A stretch of DNA of 64,000 nucleotides. Source: Yinghuangia soli. GTDB taxonomy: Bacteria > Actinomycetota > Actinomycetes > Streptomycetales > Streptomycetaceae. The notes under the pieces are model-generated. The model was given only the letters and a program-made list of their open reading frames with translations. It was not told the origin of the DNA and ran no database searches. Position numbers and translations under genes: made by a program. The stretch spans positions 280,103 through 344,102 of the forward strand of contig NZ_JAKFHA010000003.1 of the NCBI RefSeq assembly GCF_021502675.1, read 5' to 3'. Below are positions 8,721-16,621 of the stretch, piece after piece; the stretch's first letter is position 1; each line of letters opens with the position of its first letter.

Positions 8721-9041
8721 CCCGCCCGTCCCGGACCGCGCATCGAGGGAGACCGCGTTTCGCCGGATTGCCGCGGAGAGCCGCCCAGACAGGTTCTTCA
8801 TTGCCGAGAACGGCGGTCGACCACGCGTGCGAGACCGATCCGTACGAGCTGTACGAGCCGTACGAGCCGTACTGAATCGCCTCTGCCTGAAGCGGCGGCC
8901 ATCCGCCGATCAGCAAACCAGTGGATGTCCTGGCATACGCGCGGGCGCAGGCTCAGCCGCAGTCCTGCTCATGCGGCTGAGCCCGCGCCCGGCGCTGGAC
9001 CTCGCCCCGCAGCCCCGGCGTGGCCGGCTGCTGCTGCCGAG
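8721..9041. other. intergenic region with tandem repeat and hairpin
   Basis: This stretch lies between the ends of ligD (+) and the isoamylase-early-set gene (-). It contains a short direct repeat of TACGAGCCG-like 9-mers near 8838-8874 and the long hairpin at 8942-8991. I see no convincing gene. Confidence 0.7.
8942..8991. terminator. strong bidirectional hairpin terminator
   Basis: The arms CGGGCGC and GCGCCCG, then after one A/C mismatch GGCTCAGCCGCA and TGCGGCTGAGCC, pair over 19 positions around a 10-base loop. It lies between convergent genes and can end transcripts from both. No T tract follows, as is usual in actinobacteria. Confidence 0.75.
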
Positions 9042-9326
9042 TCACACGCGGGCGGGCTCGAGATAGCCGTTGTGTCCGTCGTGGCCGTCGGCGTCGGCCT
9101 CGTCGAACCAGTGGCCGCCGTGGGCGAGGTACCTGAAGTGCGTACGCCCCGCATCCGGCACCGCCACCGTGACCGCGCGGGTGCCGTCTTTCCGCACCTG
9201 GAGTTCGTGGGTGCCGGGTGTCCAGTCGTTGAAGTCGCCGACCACGCTGACCGCGGGGCAGGCGGGGTCGGGCGGCAGGATGAAGGTGACCTGGGTGGTG
9301 TCCTTGCGGCGGACGCGCTCCAACAC
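9042..9326 (-). CDS. isoamylase early set (CBM48/AMPK-glycogen-binding-like) protein
   Basis: A 94-residue protein that is almost entirely one immunoglobulin-like early-set domain: TTQVTFILPPDP, VSVVGDFNDWTPGTHEL (the hallmark GDFNxW), RTHFRYLAHGGHWFDEADAD and C-terminal GHNGYLEPARV. Such domains bind glycogen-like glucans and occur alone in actinobacteria, with unknown physiological role. GTG 9326 is chosen because GAGGAG lies 7 bases upstream; the open frame upstream has no family resemblance. A truncated second copy lies at 17964-18088. Confidence 0.85.
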   Translation of the reverse strand: MLERVRRKDTTQVTFILPPDPACPAVSVVGDFNDWTPGTHELQVRKDGTRAVTVAVPDAGRTHFRYLAHGGHWFDEADADGHDGHNGYLEPARV

Positions 9327-9443
9327 GGCGGGCTCCTCTGACTCGGCTCCGACTGGGCTCCGGCTCGGCCACCGCCGAACGGCGCGGCACCGGACTGCCC
9401 GCAATCGTGGAACTCCAGGCACCTGGGAAGCCGCACCGCACCG

Positions 9444-9590
9444 ATGCCGCGCGGGAGATTCACCCGCCCGGCCCTGCTCGAGGCCGCCAACGCCCAACGC
9501 AGGCAGATCGCGATCCAACACCGCGACTGCCCCGCCGGCGCGGACTGCCGCCCCCGCTGGGCTCCCGGAGACGCGCGCGTGGCGTGCTAG
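9444..9590 (+). CDS. possible small protein (48 residues)
   Basis: An ATG frame encodes MPRGRFTRPALLEAANAQRR... ending DARVAC, with two further cysteines in DCPAGADCRP. A weak GGGAAG lies about 17 bases upstream. It overlaps the end of the methyltransferase remnant by four bases. Composition looks protein-like but no family is recognised, so it may not be expressed. Confidence 0.25.
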   Translation: MPRGRFTRPALLEAANAQRRQIAIQHRDCPAGADCRPRWAPGDARVAC

Positions 9591-10110
9591 AGGCCGGTGC
9601 AATCGCCGGCGTCGGCACGGATGACGACCAACTGCTCTTCCCGGCAACCGGGTTCGATGATCCCGGCCTGCTCCAAGTAGGGTGCCCGCTCGGTGAGGAC
9701 AGGCCCGAAGGGCTCGGTGCGGCGCGCGACCTCGCGGGATCGGAGCCCCAGCGATGCGAGCAGGTCGAGCGTGTCCTGGACTCCGCACAGCGAGGAGTGG
9801 ACGATCAGCACGCTGCCGCCCGGCGCCAGGACTATCGGCAGCCCCCGGCACAGGCGGTCCAGCACGAGCCGGCCGTCCGTCCCGGCATCCCAGGAACGGG
9901 ACGGCCCGCGGCGCGGGCGATGTCCACGTCGGTGACGCGGCAGTCCGCATCGGAAACGTCGGCGGCCGCCAGAGCCACCGCTCCGGTCCCGGTGCCATCC
10001 AAGACGGTGCGTGCCCCGTGCAGATCCTCTTGCCGCAGATAGGCGTCCACAAGCAGCCAAGTGTCGGCCTGCGGCGGATACATCCCCGGAGTACGGAGCA
10101 ACAGTGTCAT
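9587..10110 (-). pseudogene. HemK2/MTQ2-like methyltransferase with internal deletion and frameshift
   Basis: From ATG 10110 the frame reads as the N-terminus of a SAM methyltransferase: MTLLLRTPGMYPPQADTWLL and motif I in VLDGTGTGAVALAAADV, then CRVTDVDIARAAG. A second frame of the same strand then gives the usual C-terminus: SWDAGTDGRLVLDRLCRG, LAPGGSVLIVHSSLCGVQDT, RTEPFGPVLTERAPYLEQAG and REEQLVVIRAD. The roughly 50-60 residues that should lie between, including the NPPY catalytic motif, are missing, and the frame changes near 9880-9900. The product cannot be an active enzyme. Confidence 0.75.
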
Positions 10111-10207
10111 GATCGGCGGCTGCCCACCCCGATCACGACAAACCCTATGGGCGGGCGTCGGAGAGCTCCTTGCCGCGGCACACGGACGCGCTTCGCGTGG
10201 TCCCTCG

Positions 10208-10225
10208 GTCCTGCCACGGCAGGAC
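10208..10225. terminator. short perfect hairpin after the HTH gene
   Basis: GTCCTGCC and GGCAGGAC flank two bases. The hairpin lies 22 bases beyond the stop of the minus-strand HTH gene and can serve as its terminator. Confidence 0.45.
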
Positions 10226-10247
10226 ACGCGAGCGGCTCGCGCATCTG

Positions 10248-10544
10248 TCAGTGGTCGGTTTGCTCGGGCAGGTCGAGGACGAGGGCGACGGTGCGGGGGC
10301 CGTCGGCGGCGCGGCGCATGTGGGTGCCCGGAGTCACGCGGTAGGTGTTGTGGCGGCCGGTGCGCTGCCGGGTGAGGTAGCCGGCTTCTTCCAGGTCGTC
10401 GAGGATCAGCTGGACGGCCCGAATGGAGAGCAGGCATGCGTCGGCGATGTCGCGGATCCGCGCCTGGGGGTTGCGGGCGACGTGGACAAGCACGCGGGCA
10501 TGACTGGTGAGGAACGTCCACTCACGCCCGCCACTTTCGGTCAT
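10248..10544 (-). CDS. winged-helix transcriptional regulator
   Basis: A 98-residue MarR/ArsR-like DNA-binding protein. A winged helix-turn-helix covers residues ~10-70: TSHARVLVHVARNPQARIRDIADACLLSIRAVQLILDDLEEAGYLTRQ, wing RTGRHNTYRV. No sensor domain is present; the tail TVALVLDLPEQTDH is short. It is divergent from the STAS gene at 10638 with ~90 bases between, so it might control that gene. The ligand is unknown. Confidence 0.8.
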   Translation of the reverse strand: MTESGGREWTFLTSHARVLVHVARNPQARIRDIADACLLSIRAVQLILDDLEEAGYLTRQRTGRHNTYRVTPGTHMRRAADGPRTVALVLDLPEQTDH

Positions 10545-10637
10545 GGCACCGATGCTACGCCGGACACATGCACCTCGATACGTGCAAAGTTCTTCGCTTA
10601 TAGGCGTTGACCTGCGGCACGGAGCGTTTCAGGGTGG

Positions 10638-11123
10638 ATGGAAGGGGGCTGCCGAAAACCCGAGCCCGACTGGGGGTGTGTCCCAGTGGCCAACAGATCC
10701 ATCACTCGAAAGCATCCCGCAACCGGCGCAGCCGCCGTACGCCGCCACGGATGTCTGCCGAGGCGCCATCGGCCCGTCGTCGATCTGAAAGCGGCTGTAC
10801 TGACGAGCCGGGACGGTCCGTGCGTCCGAGCGGTCGGGCAGGTGGACATGGACAGCGCGCCGGTGCTGCACACCGCCCTTGACCAGGCTCTGGACACCGG
10901 CTGTCGCCACTTGCACGTCGACCTGACCGGCGTGCGGTTCATCGACAGCTGCGGCCTGCACGTCCTGCTCGACGCGCGGCGCCGGCTCCTCCGGCAGGGC
11001 GGCGTGCTGACCGTGGCCCCCAGCACCCGCATGGTGGGCCTGCTGGAGATGACCCAGACCCGGCCCCTGTTCCCCTCCTCCGTGCCGCCCGGCCGCGCGG
11101 ACCCGACCGAGGAGGCGTCATGA
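10638..11123 (+). CDS. STAS-domain anti-anti-sigma factor
   Basis: A 161-residue frame whose last ~115 residues form a STAS domain: VRAVGQVDMDSAPVLHTALDQ, HLHVDLTGVRFIDSCGLHVLL and LRQGGVLTVAPSTRMVGLLEM. The phosphosite is D-S-C-G-L, with the serine that RsbW-type kinases modify. The first ~45 residues are arginine-rich and unlike the family, so translation may begin later; GTG 10686 is one in-frame option. The likely role is partner switching, with dephosphorylation by SpoIIE phosphatases such as those at 24392 and 35551 (inference). Confidence 0.72.
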   Translation: MEGGCRKPEPDWGCVPVANRSITRKHPATGAAAVRRHGCLPRRHRPVVDLKAAVLTSRDGPCVRAVGQVDMDSAPVLHTALDQALDTGCRHLHVDLTGVRFIDSCGLHVLLDARRRLLRQGGVLTVAPSTRMVGLLEMTQTRPLFPSSVPPGRADPTEEAS

Positions 11124-11249
11124 CCCCACCAACGGCACCCGCCCCCTCGCTCTGATGAGGCTCCTTGAAAGTCCCCAGGGTTGCTGACGCTCCTCAGTTG
11201 ATTGACCGGGCAACAATCAACCGGATGTCCGTTTGTTCGGAGTCCGTGC

Positions 11250-12032
11250 TCAGCCGTCGAGCAGTGCATGCTCCCAACGGTCTTCGCGCTGCTGTGTGTA
11301 CTCGGCGTCGCTTCGCCACGTCTCGCCGTGGCCTTCCGCCCACAGCGTCGCCCAGGGCTCCGTGCCCCGGGCTGCCTGGACGCGCAGGAACGCGTACATG
11401 GCCTCGCAGCGGCGGGCCAACAGGGGTGCCAGAGCACGTCGTTGCGCCTCGTCGAGCCCGTACGCGTCGGCGAAGACCCGCAGCCGGGCTGCGGAGTCGG
11501 CACGCTGCCACTGCGGGTTCGCCGACAGCGGGAGGAAGCCGTGCGCCGCATAGGCAACGTCCCACAGGCGGCTGCCGGGTGCGGCGGTGTCCCAGTCGAT
11601 GAAGGTCCACGCGTTTTCGCCGTCGACCACCAGGTTCCACGGCGCCAGGTCGTGGTGGGCGATGATGTCCGCGCCTTCCGCGGGCACCAGCACCTGCCAC
11701 TGCGCGTCGGGCGGCGGAGTGAAGCCCTGCACCGCGTCGTGGAATTCCCGGATGAGCCGAGCCACGCGCACCAGCCCCGCCTCGGACGCGAGCAGAGCGA
11801 ACCGGTCGGGCCACACGGTGTGTCCGGGGACGTAGGTGAGCACCTCGCGCCCCTGCTCGTCGATCCCCAGCGGGCGCGGCGCCGCCCGGAACCCGACGTC
11901 GTACAGGTGCGTCAGCAGGGCATGCACCGCCGGCGTCCACGGCCCCGCAGGCCGACGGACCGTGTCCCCGACGCGAACAACCCCGCCACTGACGTTCCCA
12001 CCCGGAAGCCGCTGCTCCTGACCATGATCCAT
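11250..12032 (-). CDS. aminoglycoside phosphotransferase-family (APH) kinase
   Basis: A ~260-residue protein of the choline/aminoglycoside kinase fold. The catalytic loop IAHHDLAPWNLVV carries the HxDxxxxN motif, and FIDWDTAAPGSRLWDVAY gives the metal-binding aspartate and the following helix. Upstream, VGFRAAPRPLGIDEQGREVLTYVPG matches the hinge between lobes. The N-lobe is short, and the start is uncertain: ATG 12032 has no clear ribosome site and the frame is open to 12143. Substrate is unknown; homologues phosphorylate small hydroxyl compounds or confer antibiotic resistance, which I cannot infer here. Confidence 0.75.
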   Translation of the reverse strand: MDHGQEQRLPGGNVSGGVVRVGDTVRRPAGPWTPAVHALLTHLYDVGFRAAPRPLGIDEQGREVLTYVPGHTVWPDRFALLASEAGLVRVARLIREFHDAVQGFTPPPDAQWQVLVPAEGADIIAHHDLAPWNLVVDGENAWTFIDWDTAAPGSRLWDVAYAAHGFLPLSANPQWQRADSAARLRVFADAYGLDEAQRRALAPLLARRCEAMYAFLRVQAARGTEPWATLWAEGHGETWRSDAEYTQQREDRWEHALLDG

Positions 12033-12148
12033 CACGCCAGTCTGCCGCCGAACCAGCCTCGAAATGTTGCCGGATTTCGCGGCCGTAGATGACTCCGGAC
12101 CTACGCAGCCGATCCGGTAGCCGAACCGGCTGGGGAACTTCATCGAGC

Positions 12149-12408
12149 ATGTCCGTCCCGTCCCTCAGCAACTTGTGGGGATTTTCAGATAGCGCCATCA
12201 GCCCCGCCGACGAGCTAGTTCGCATGCTGACCGGAGCCGCCTACCCGGTCCGGCCAGATCACCTCGCAGACGTCGCTACCTGCAACAACGCCCCACACAC
12301 GTGCTCACCGCGGTGGCCGCACTTCCCGCCGGGGTGGCCGTCGCCGGACCCGGCCAGGCCTGCTCCGCGGTCCTGGGCCGCCTCGCCCACACCCCACCCA
12401 GCCCCTGA
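12149..12408 (+). pseudogene. frameshifted DUF2795-like gene
   Basis: From ATG 12149 one frame gives SPADELVRMLTGAAYPVRPDHLADVATCNNA, the first half of a DUF2795-type domain. The second half continues in another frame from about 12300: VLTAVAALPAGVAVAGPGQA, SAVLGRLAHTPPSP, stop at 12408. This parallels LLALLTGLPDGVYLGPNQVS in the intact DUF2795 gene about 0.8 kb away on the other strand. A frame change near 12290-12300 separates the halves. Confidence 0.55.
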
Positions 12409-13247
12409 GCTGCGCCGCCCGGAGCGCCGGGCCGCCGACTTTCGGCCGCTGCTGCCCTGAGCCCGCGCCGGAAACGGAACCCGATGGACCACGCCCTCGT
12501 ACCCGACGCCGTACCGACTTGCCCCTGCTGCCGCGCCCCGGCATAGCCGGGCCCGGACCGCGTCGCGCTGCCCGCCGCCTCGGCAGCCCGCGCTACCAAG
12601 GGGACTCGGTGACATGGCACCACGCTGTCTGTCCGGCCGCTGCGGCACGCTGGAACGACCTCACCCCTCGACCTCAGCAGCACACCACGCAACACCCCCC
12701 TCAGACCCCGGACATGACGCAGTGACCGCTCCCGGGCCGAGCGCGTTCGACGCCGATGCCAGCCACCCTGCGCCGGCCACGAGCGGTCCCGAAACAGGCA
12801 CGCAGACCGCACTGACCGCAGCTCCGCCGACGTCACCCCGGGCCCTGGTCGCAGGTGAGACCACCAAGCAGGTTCTCGCCGAGCCGACCGGCCATCCGCA
12901 CTAGACCGGCCCCAGTCACCGTCAAAGCCGGTCGAGGCGCCTGCTGCCGGGCCGGCAGGAGCACGCCTGGCGTTCTGAACGACAGACTTCCCGGTCACAG
13001 CACCAGCGCTACCGAAGGCGTCGCCCGGTCGGCTGCGACGGCCCGGTCACCACAGAGGCTTGGAGACTCACAGTTCGCGTTCATCGCCTCCTGTTCCGAT
13101 CCGGGGGCGCGCTGGGACCGCAGGGGTGCCAAGAGCCGCAGCTCTTGCACCCCTGCGCTCTCACTCCAGGGCGGATGGCCACCGCGTCGCGGTGTGTTCC
13201 GGCACCCGATCGTGCAGCCGTGCGGCGCAGTTGGTCACCGGCCGTGG
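12409..13247. other. 839-bp region without a recognisable gene
   Basis: Frames here are short, arginine/proline-rich and match no family. One 20-codon frame at 12484 (MDHALVPDAVPTCPCCRAPA) has a CPCC pair but is too short to call. The only clear structure is the hairpin at 13119-13157. It may be eroded former coding DNA. Confidence 0.6.
13119..13157. terminator. 17-bp hairpin downstream of the DUF2795 gene
   Basis: CGCAGGGGTGCCAAGAGC and GCTCTTGCACCCCTGCG pair over 17 positions with one bulged C and a CGCA loop. It lies about 90 bases past the stop of the minus-strand DUF2795 gene, so a factor-independent terminator without T tract is the simplest reading. Confidence 0.6.
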
Positions 13248-13532
13248 TCAGGGCCCGAGTTCGCAAGCTCCGTGGGGGCCGAACAGTTCGCGGCTGACCT
13301 GGTTGGGGCCGAGGTAGACGCCGTCCGGCAAGCCGGTCAGAAGAGCGAGCAGGTCCGCGCGCGGCGTACAGCGGTGTGCGGCCAGGAGCAGTTCGGGCGC
13401 CCGGGCGGGCCACCGCACGTCGCGCAGAGCGCAGAGGACGGTCTCGCGGGTCAACGGGCCGTCGATGTGCTGCCCGCGCACGGCGCGGGGGTCTCGGGGA
13501 CCCGCCGGCGGCGGAGGGTTCACGGTGGTCAT
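13248..13532 (-). CDS. DUF2795 domain protein
   Basis: A 94-residue small protein. After a proline-rich N-terminus (MTTVNPPPPAGPRDPRAV) it has one DUF2795 domain: LTRETVLCALRDVRWPARAPELLLAA, ADLLALLTGLPDGVYLGPNQVSRELF. The family forms small helical domains in actinobacteria, often near stress genes; function is unknown. ATG 13532 has AGAGGTG upstream; the longer open frame to 13652 lacks support. A decayed relative lies at 12149. Confidence 0.72.
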   Translation of the reverse strand: MTTVNPPPPAGPRDPRAVRGQHIDGPLTRETVLCALRDVRWPARAPELLLAAHRCTPRADLLALLTGLPDGVYLGPNQVSRELFGPHGACELGP

Positions 13533-13904
13533 CGCAGCACCTCTGGTCTCGCTGCCCACTCGCGAACGGCATGCGGCGCCTGTTTGCGCAGCCTCGCGGT
13601 GGCCCGCGGTCGGTTCCTCGGCGGCGGTGCCGCCGTGCCCGAGTACAACCATCCCCTACCCGCCGAGCGGGATACGTCCCACCGAAGAGCTACTGCCCGC
13701 GAGTCGGCGTCCGGGACCGAGAAGCGGCCGGCCAAGCCTCGGTGCCGCGGACGGAGGGCTCGATGCCGGTGCGGAGCAGACCCGGAGCGGCGCGCGCAGC
13801 GCCAAACAGCACGTGCCACGCCAGGCGCAGAAATACGCGGTATGCGTGTTTTATGGCTCTGGGTCGGGAACCTGCGTCCTATTCGGCGGCAGAAGGGCAG
13901 ACGG

Positions 13905-14324
13905 GTGGCAAGGCGGATCCTTCCGATACTCGCGGCCTTCGGAGCCGCCGCGCTTGCGCTGGTCGGGGTGTGCGGCTGCTCGGACCTGTCGGAACTCCGG
14001 GACGGTGCTGCCGCTGCCGCGGCGCATTTCAGGCAGGCTGTGCAGGCTCAGGACTGGGCCGCGGCCTGCGAGGCGCTCGCGCCTGCCAGCCGCGACGAAC
14101 TCGAGCAGAACAACAAGGCCCCTTGTCCACAGGCCCTCGGCGGGCAGGAGCTGCCCGACGCGGGCCGGGCCCGGCACACCGACGTCCACGGGGAGGCCAT
14201 GGCCGTCTTCGCCCAGGACACCGTGTTCCTGGCGCACTTCCCCTCCGGGTGGAAGGTCACCGCCGCGGGCTGCCAACAGCAACCGGGCGACCGGCCGTAC
14301 CGGTGCGCACTCAAGGGACGGTGA
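13905..14324 (+). CDS. putative lipoprotein with C-terminal beta domain
   Basis: A 139-residue exported protein. An N-terminal signal (VARRILPILAAFGAAALALVG) leads to VCGCSD, a lipobox-like site with an unusual Cys at -2, so membrane anchoring is probable rather than certain. The mature part begins AAAAHFRQAVQAQDWAAACEAL, followed by EELPDAG-like and VFLAHFPSGWKVTAAGCQ segments, a pattern I know from conserved streptomycete proteins of unknown role. GTG 13905 has AAGGG 7 bases upstream; the frame is open to ATG 13842 and beyond. Its stop is 7 bases before the 27-residue membrane peptide gene, so they are probably co-transcribed. Confidence 0.68.
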   Translation: MARRILPILAAFGAAALALVGVCGCSDLSELRDGAAAAAAHFRQAVQAQDWAAACEALAPASRDELEQNNKAPCPQALGGQELPDAGRARHTDVHGEAMAVFAQDTVFLAHFPSGWKVTAAGCQQQPGDRPYRCALKGR

Positions 14325-14331
14325 TCCGGCC

Positions 14332-14415
14332 ATGCGGACGATGTTCACCCTGTGCTTGGCGGTCATCGCCGGCGGATTGGCCTACTTCATCGCGATTGGA
14401 CTGATGCAGCGATGA
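14332..14415 (+). CDS. 27-residue membrane peptide
   Basis: A very small gene encoding MRTMFTLCLAVIAGG then LAYFIAIGLMQR, which is one hydrophobic helix with short polar ends. It lies 7 bases after the lipoprotein gene, and its stop overlaps the ATG of the DUF6766 gene (ATGA), so translation is coupled. I recall the same small peptide next to DUF6766 genes in streptomycetes; function is unknown. Confidence 0.6.
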   Translation: MRTMFTLCLAVIAGGLAYFIAIGLMQR

Positions 14416-15142
14416 ACCGCCCCCTCGCCCCGCCTCCCACGAAGACCGCCACGGAGCGGCGCGCGTCACCGGGTTCCTGCGCGACAACGGGCTTGGGCTG
14501 GCGTTCCTGCTGGCATTCCTGGGCGCGTTGGTGGGGCAGGCGTTCGCCGGGCGCGCGGAGTTCAACTCCCAGCTCGCCGTCGACGGCCTCGCGCAGGTCG
14601 GATTCTGGCAGTACGTCTCCTCGTCCGACTTCGCGGTCGACGTCACCGAGAACTGGCAGTCGGAGTACCTGCAGTTCTTCCTGTACATCACCGCCACGGT
14701 CTGGCTGCTGCAACGCGGCTCCCCCGAGTCGAAGAAGATGGGGACCGCCGGCACCGAGGGCGACAAGGACCAGCGGGTCGGACCGCACGCCGGGCCCGAT
14801 TCCCCCTCCTGGGCCAGAGCCACGGGGTGGCGGCAGGGACTGTTCTCCCGCTCGCTGGGACTGGTCATGGGCGGCATCTTCGTGCTGTCGTGGCTCGCGC
14901 AGTCCATCACCGGCGTCGCCGCCTACAACGAGCAACGCCTCCGCGACCTGCAAGCCCCCGTCGACTGGTCGCAGTACGTGGTCTCCGCGGACTTCTGGGC
15001 CCGCACCCTGCAGAACTGGCAGTCCGAGTTCCTCGCCATCGCCTCCATGGCAGTCCTGTCGATCTACCTGCGCCAGCGCGGCTCCCCCGAATCCAAGCCC
15101 GTCGGCACCTCGCACACCGCCACCGGCATCGAAGGCGGCTGA
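14412..15142 (+). pseudogene. DUF6766-family membrane protein with N-terminal frameshift
   Basis: The ATG at 14412 overlaps the preceding stop, as expected for the start, but its frame gives only MNRPLAPPPTKTATERR before becoming nonsense. The DUF6766 protein continues in another frame from about 14465: GFLRDNGLGLAFLLAFLGAL (first membrane helix), VDVTENWQSEYLQFFLYITA, RGSPESKKMG, LGLVMGGIFVLSWLAQS, RTLQNWQSEFLAIASMAVLS and RGSPESKPVG. The doubled ENWQSE...RGSPESK layout is intact. No start codon in that frame precedes helix 1; the first candidates are TTG 14528 and GTG 14531, which would remove it. Either a one-base indel or a sequencing error. Confidence 0.65.
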
Positions 15143-15482
15143 ACCGGGCACCGCCTTGTGCGCCGCGCCGCGCCTCGCCACGCCCCCGCGCCACGCGGTA
15201 GGGCGCCCTGCCGGCTGCTGGTTTTCCGACACCCCTGCGGGCACCCGCAGTACCGTGACCGCTACACGCCACCCGATCATCGACCGACCAAAATCCGAAG
15301 GAACACGACCTAGCACTCGTGCGACACGCACGGGCCTGGGAGGGCATGAACACGCGTCCGGCGGCCGGAACTCGGCGCACGGGCGTCCCTTGCGGGAGGG
15401 CAGCGGACAGCGGATCCGACGATGCCCAAACCGGTGCCCCGGCACCGACGTTGCTCACATCATCCGCAAAGGACCCTCCAGC
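15143..15482. other. intergenic region before mtnB
   Basis: 340 bases with no coding frame of interest. A small palindrome, CTGCGGG CA CCCGCAG (15235-15250), could end the upstream transcript. I looked for a SAM-type riboswitch before this methionine-salvage gene and see none. The mtnB ribosome site AAAGGA is at 15468-15473. Confidence 0.6.
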
Positions 15483-16145
15483 ATGACCACTTCCGCCGCC
15501 GTACCCGCCGCCCCCGATTCCCCCGCGGTGACCGCCGCCGACCGTGCTGCGGCCGGTGCGGTGCTCGCGCGTGAGGCGGCGCGGTTTGCCGGACTCGGGT
15601 GGATGCGCGGTACGTCCGGCAACCTGTCGGTCGTCATATCCTCCGACCCGGTCCGCCTCGCGGTGACCGCGAGCGGCATCGACAAGGGCGAACTGGGCCC
15701 GGACGACGTGGTCGTGGTCGACGGCGCGGGCACCGTCGCCGCCGCCGACCAGGGCCCGGGCGCACCCCGCAAGCCGTCCGCCGAGGCGGCCCTGCACGCT
15801 CGCGTCGTCGCACTGAGCGGCGCACGCGCCGTCTTCCACGTGCACACGATCGAGGCGGTACGGGCGGGCGCGCGGTGGCCGGGCGGGATCGAGTTCTCCG
15901 ATCTGGAGATCCTGAAGGGCATCGGCCGCTCCGCGCACGACGAGAAGGTCGTCATCCCGGTCATCGCCAACAGCCAGGACATGGCCTGTCTTGGCGACCG
16001 CCTGGCGGCCGTGTTCGACGAGCGCGTCCCGGCCGTGGTCGTCGCGGAGCACGGGATGTACGTGTGGGGCGCCAACCCGATGCAGGCGCGGCATCACGTC
16101 GAGGTCGTGCAGTGGCTCCTGGAGTACAAGGTCGCCACGGGCTGA
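15483..16145 (+). CDS. mtnB: methylthioribulose-1-phosphate dehydratase
   Basis: A 220-residue class II aldolase/adducin-fold enzyme. It dehydrates methylthioribulose-1-phosphate in the methionine salvage pathway. Visible features are AREAARFAGLGWMRGTSGNLSVV (phosphate-binding GTSGN), VTASGIDKGELGPDDVVVVD, the zinc-binding VFHVHTIEAV, and VVVAEHGMYVWGANPMQARHHVEVV with the third histidine region. Length fits the family. ATG 15483 has AAAGGA 9 bases upstream. The usual partners (enolase-phosphatase, acireductone dioxygenase, MtnA) are not beside it here, so the rest of the pathway must lie elsewhere. Confidence 0.85.
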   Translation: MTTSAAVPAAPDSPAVTAADRAAAGAVLAREAARFAGLGWMRGTSGNLSVVISSDPVRLAVTASGIDKGELGPDDVVVVDGAGTVAAADQGPGAPRKPSAEAALHARVVALSGARAVFHVHTIEAVRAGARWPGGIEFSDLEILKGIGRSAHDEKVVIPVIANSQDMACLGDRLAAVFDERVPAVVVAEHGMYVWGANPMQARHHVEVVQWLLEYKVATG

Positions 16146-16231
16146 GGCGCCGCGATCCGGATGCCGACACCCTCGCTCGGACGTAGCCTGCCGAAAGGCA
16201 TGATCATGCGCATTCCGGCCTTCAGGATGAG

Positions 16232-16403
16232 ATGGGTCCCGCGGCAGGCACCTTCGATGTCCACACCGACAGGGCGGGCACTACGCTTCCGGCTCAAGGC
16301 CGCCAGCGGCCGGATCATCGCCGCCGGCGAAGCGTACGAGTCGAAGTCTGCGTGAATGAACGGCATCAAGTCGATCCAGACCGCGGAACTCACCGACGCC
16401 TGA
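16232..16403 (+). pseudogene. decayed DUF1508 (YegP-like) gene
   Basis: The sequence reads MGPAAGTFDVHTDRAGHY, then after a one-base loss in another frame RFRLKAASGRIIAAGEAYES, KSA-stop-MNGIKSIQTAELTDA. Compared with the intact copy at 21996-22178 (RFRLKAANGEIIAVGEGY, TKSACLQGIESVK), one C is missing near 16287 and the Cys codon after KSA has become TGA (16353-16355). Two independent lesions make this a pseudogene. Confidence 0.75.
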
Positions 16404-16621
16404 CCGGGGCCACGCCCGCATCGCGGCGGGCCTTCGAATAGCGGATCGAGGCGGCTCCCGTCCCACTACCGCCACAGCCTGGATCCGGACTCCCATGCCG
16501 GGTAATCGCGTCAGGCGCGGGCAGCGGCCTCATAAAGCGTCTCTGCACACTCCCCGGACGCCGTGCCACCGCAGGCCCCAGGCGGGGTCGGAACAATGAG
16601 AAGGGATCGCGAGGCAGCGTC

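Noticed and set aside
12276-12998. 240-codon minus-strand frame
   Set aside because: Arg/Gly-rich without domains or ribosome site, and it crosses the frameshifted DUF2795-like relic.
16353-16355. TGA at a Cys position as possible selenocysteine codon
   Set aside because: A separate frameshift already destroys the gene, no selenocysteine insertion element is evident, and TGA ends most genes in the window.
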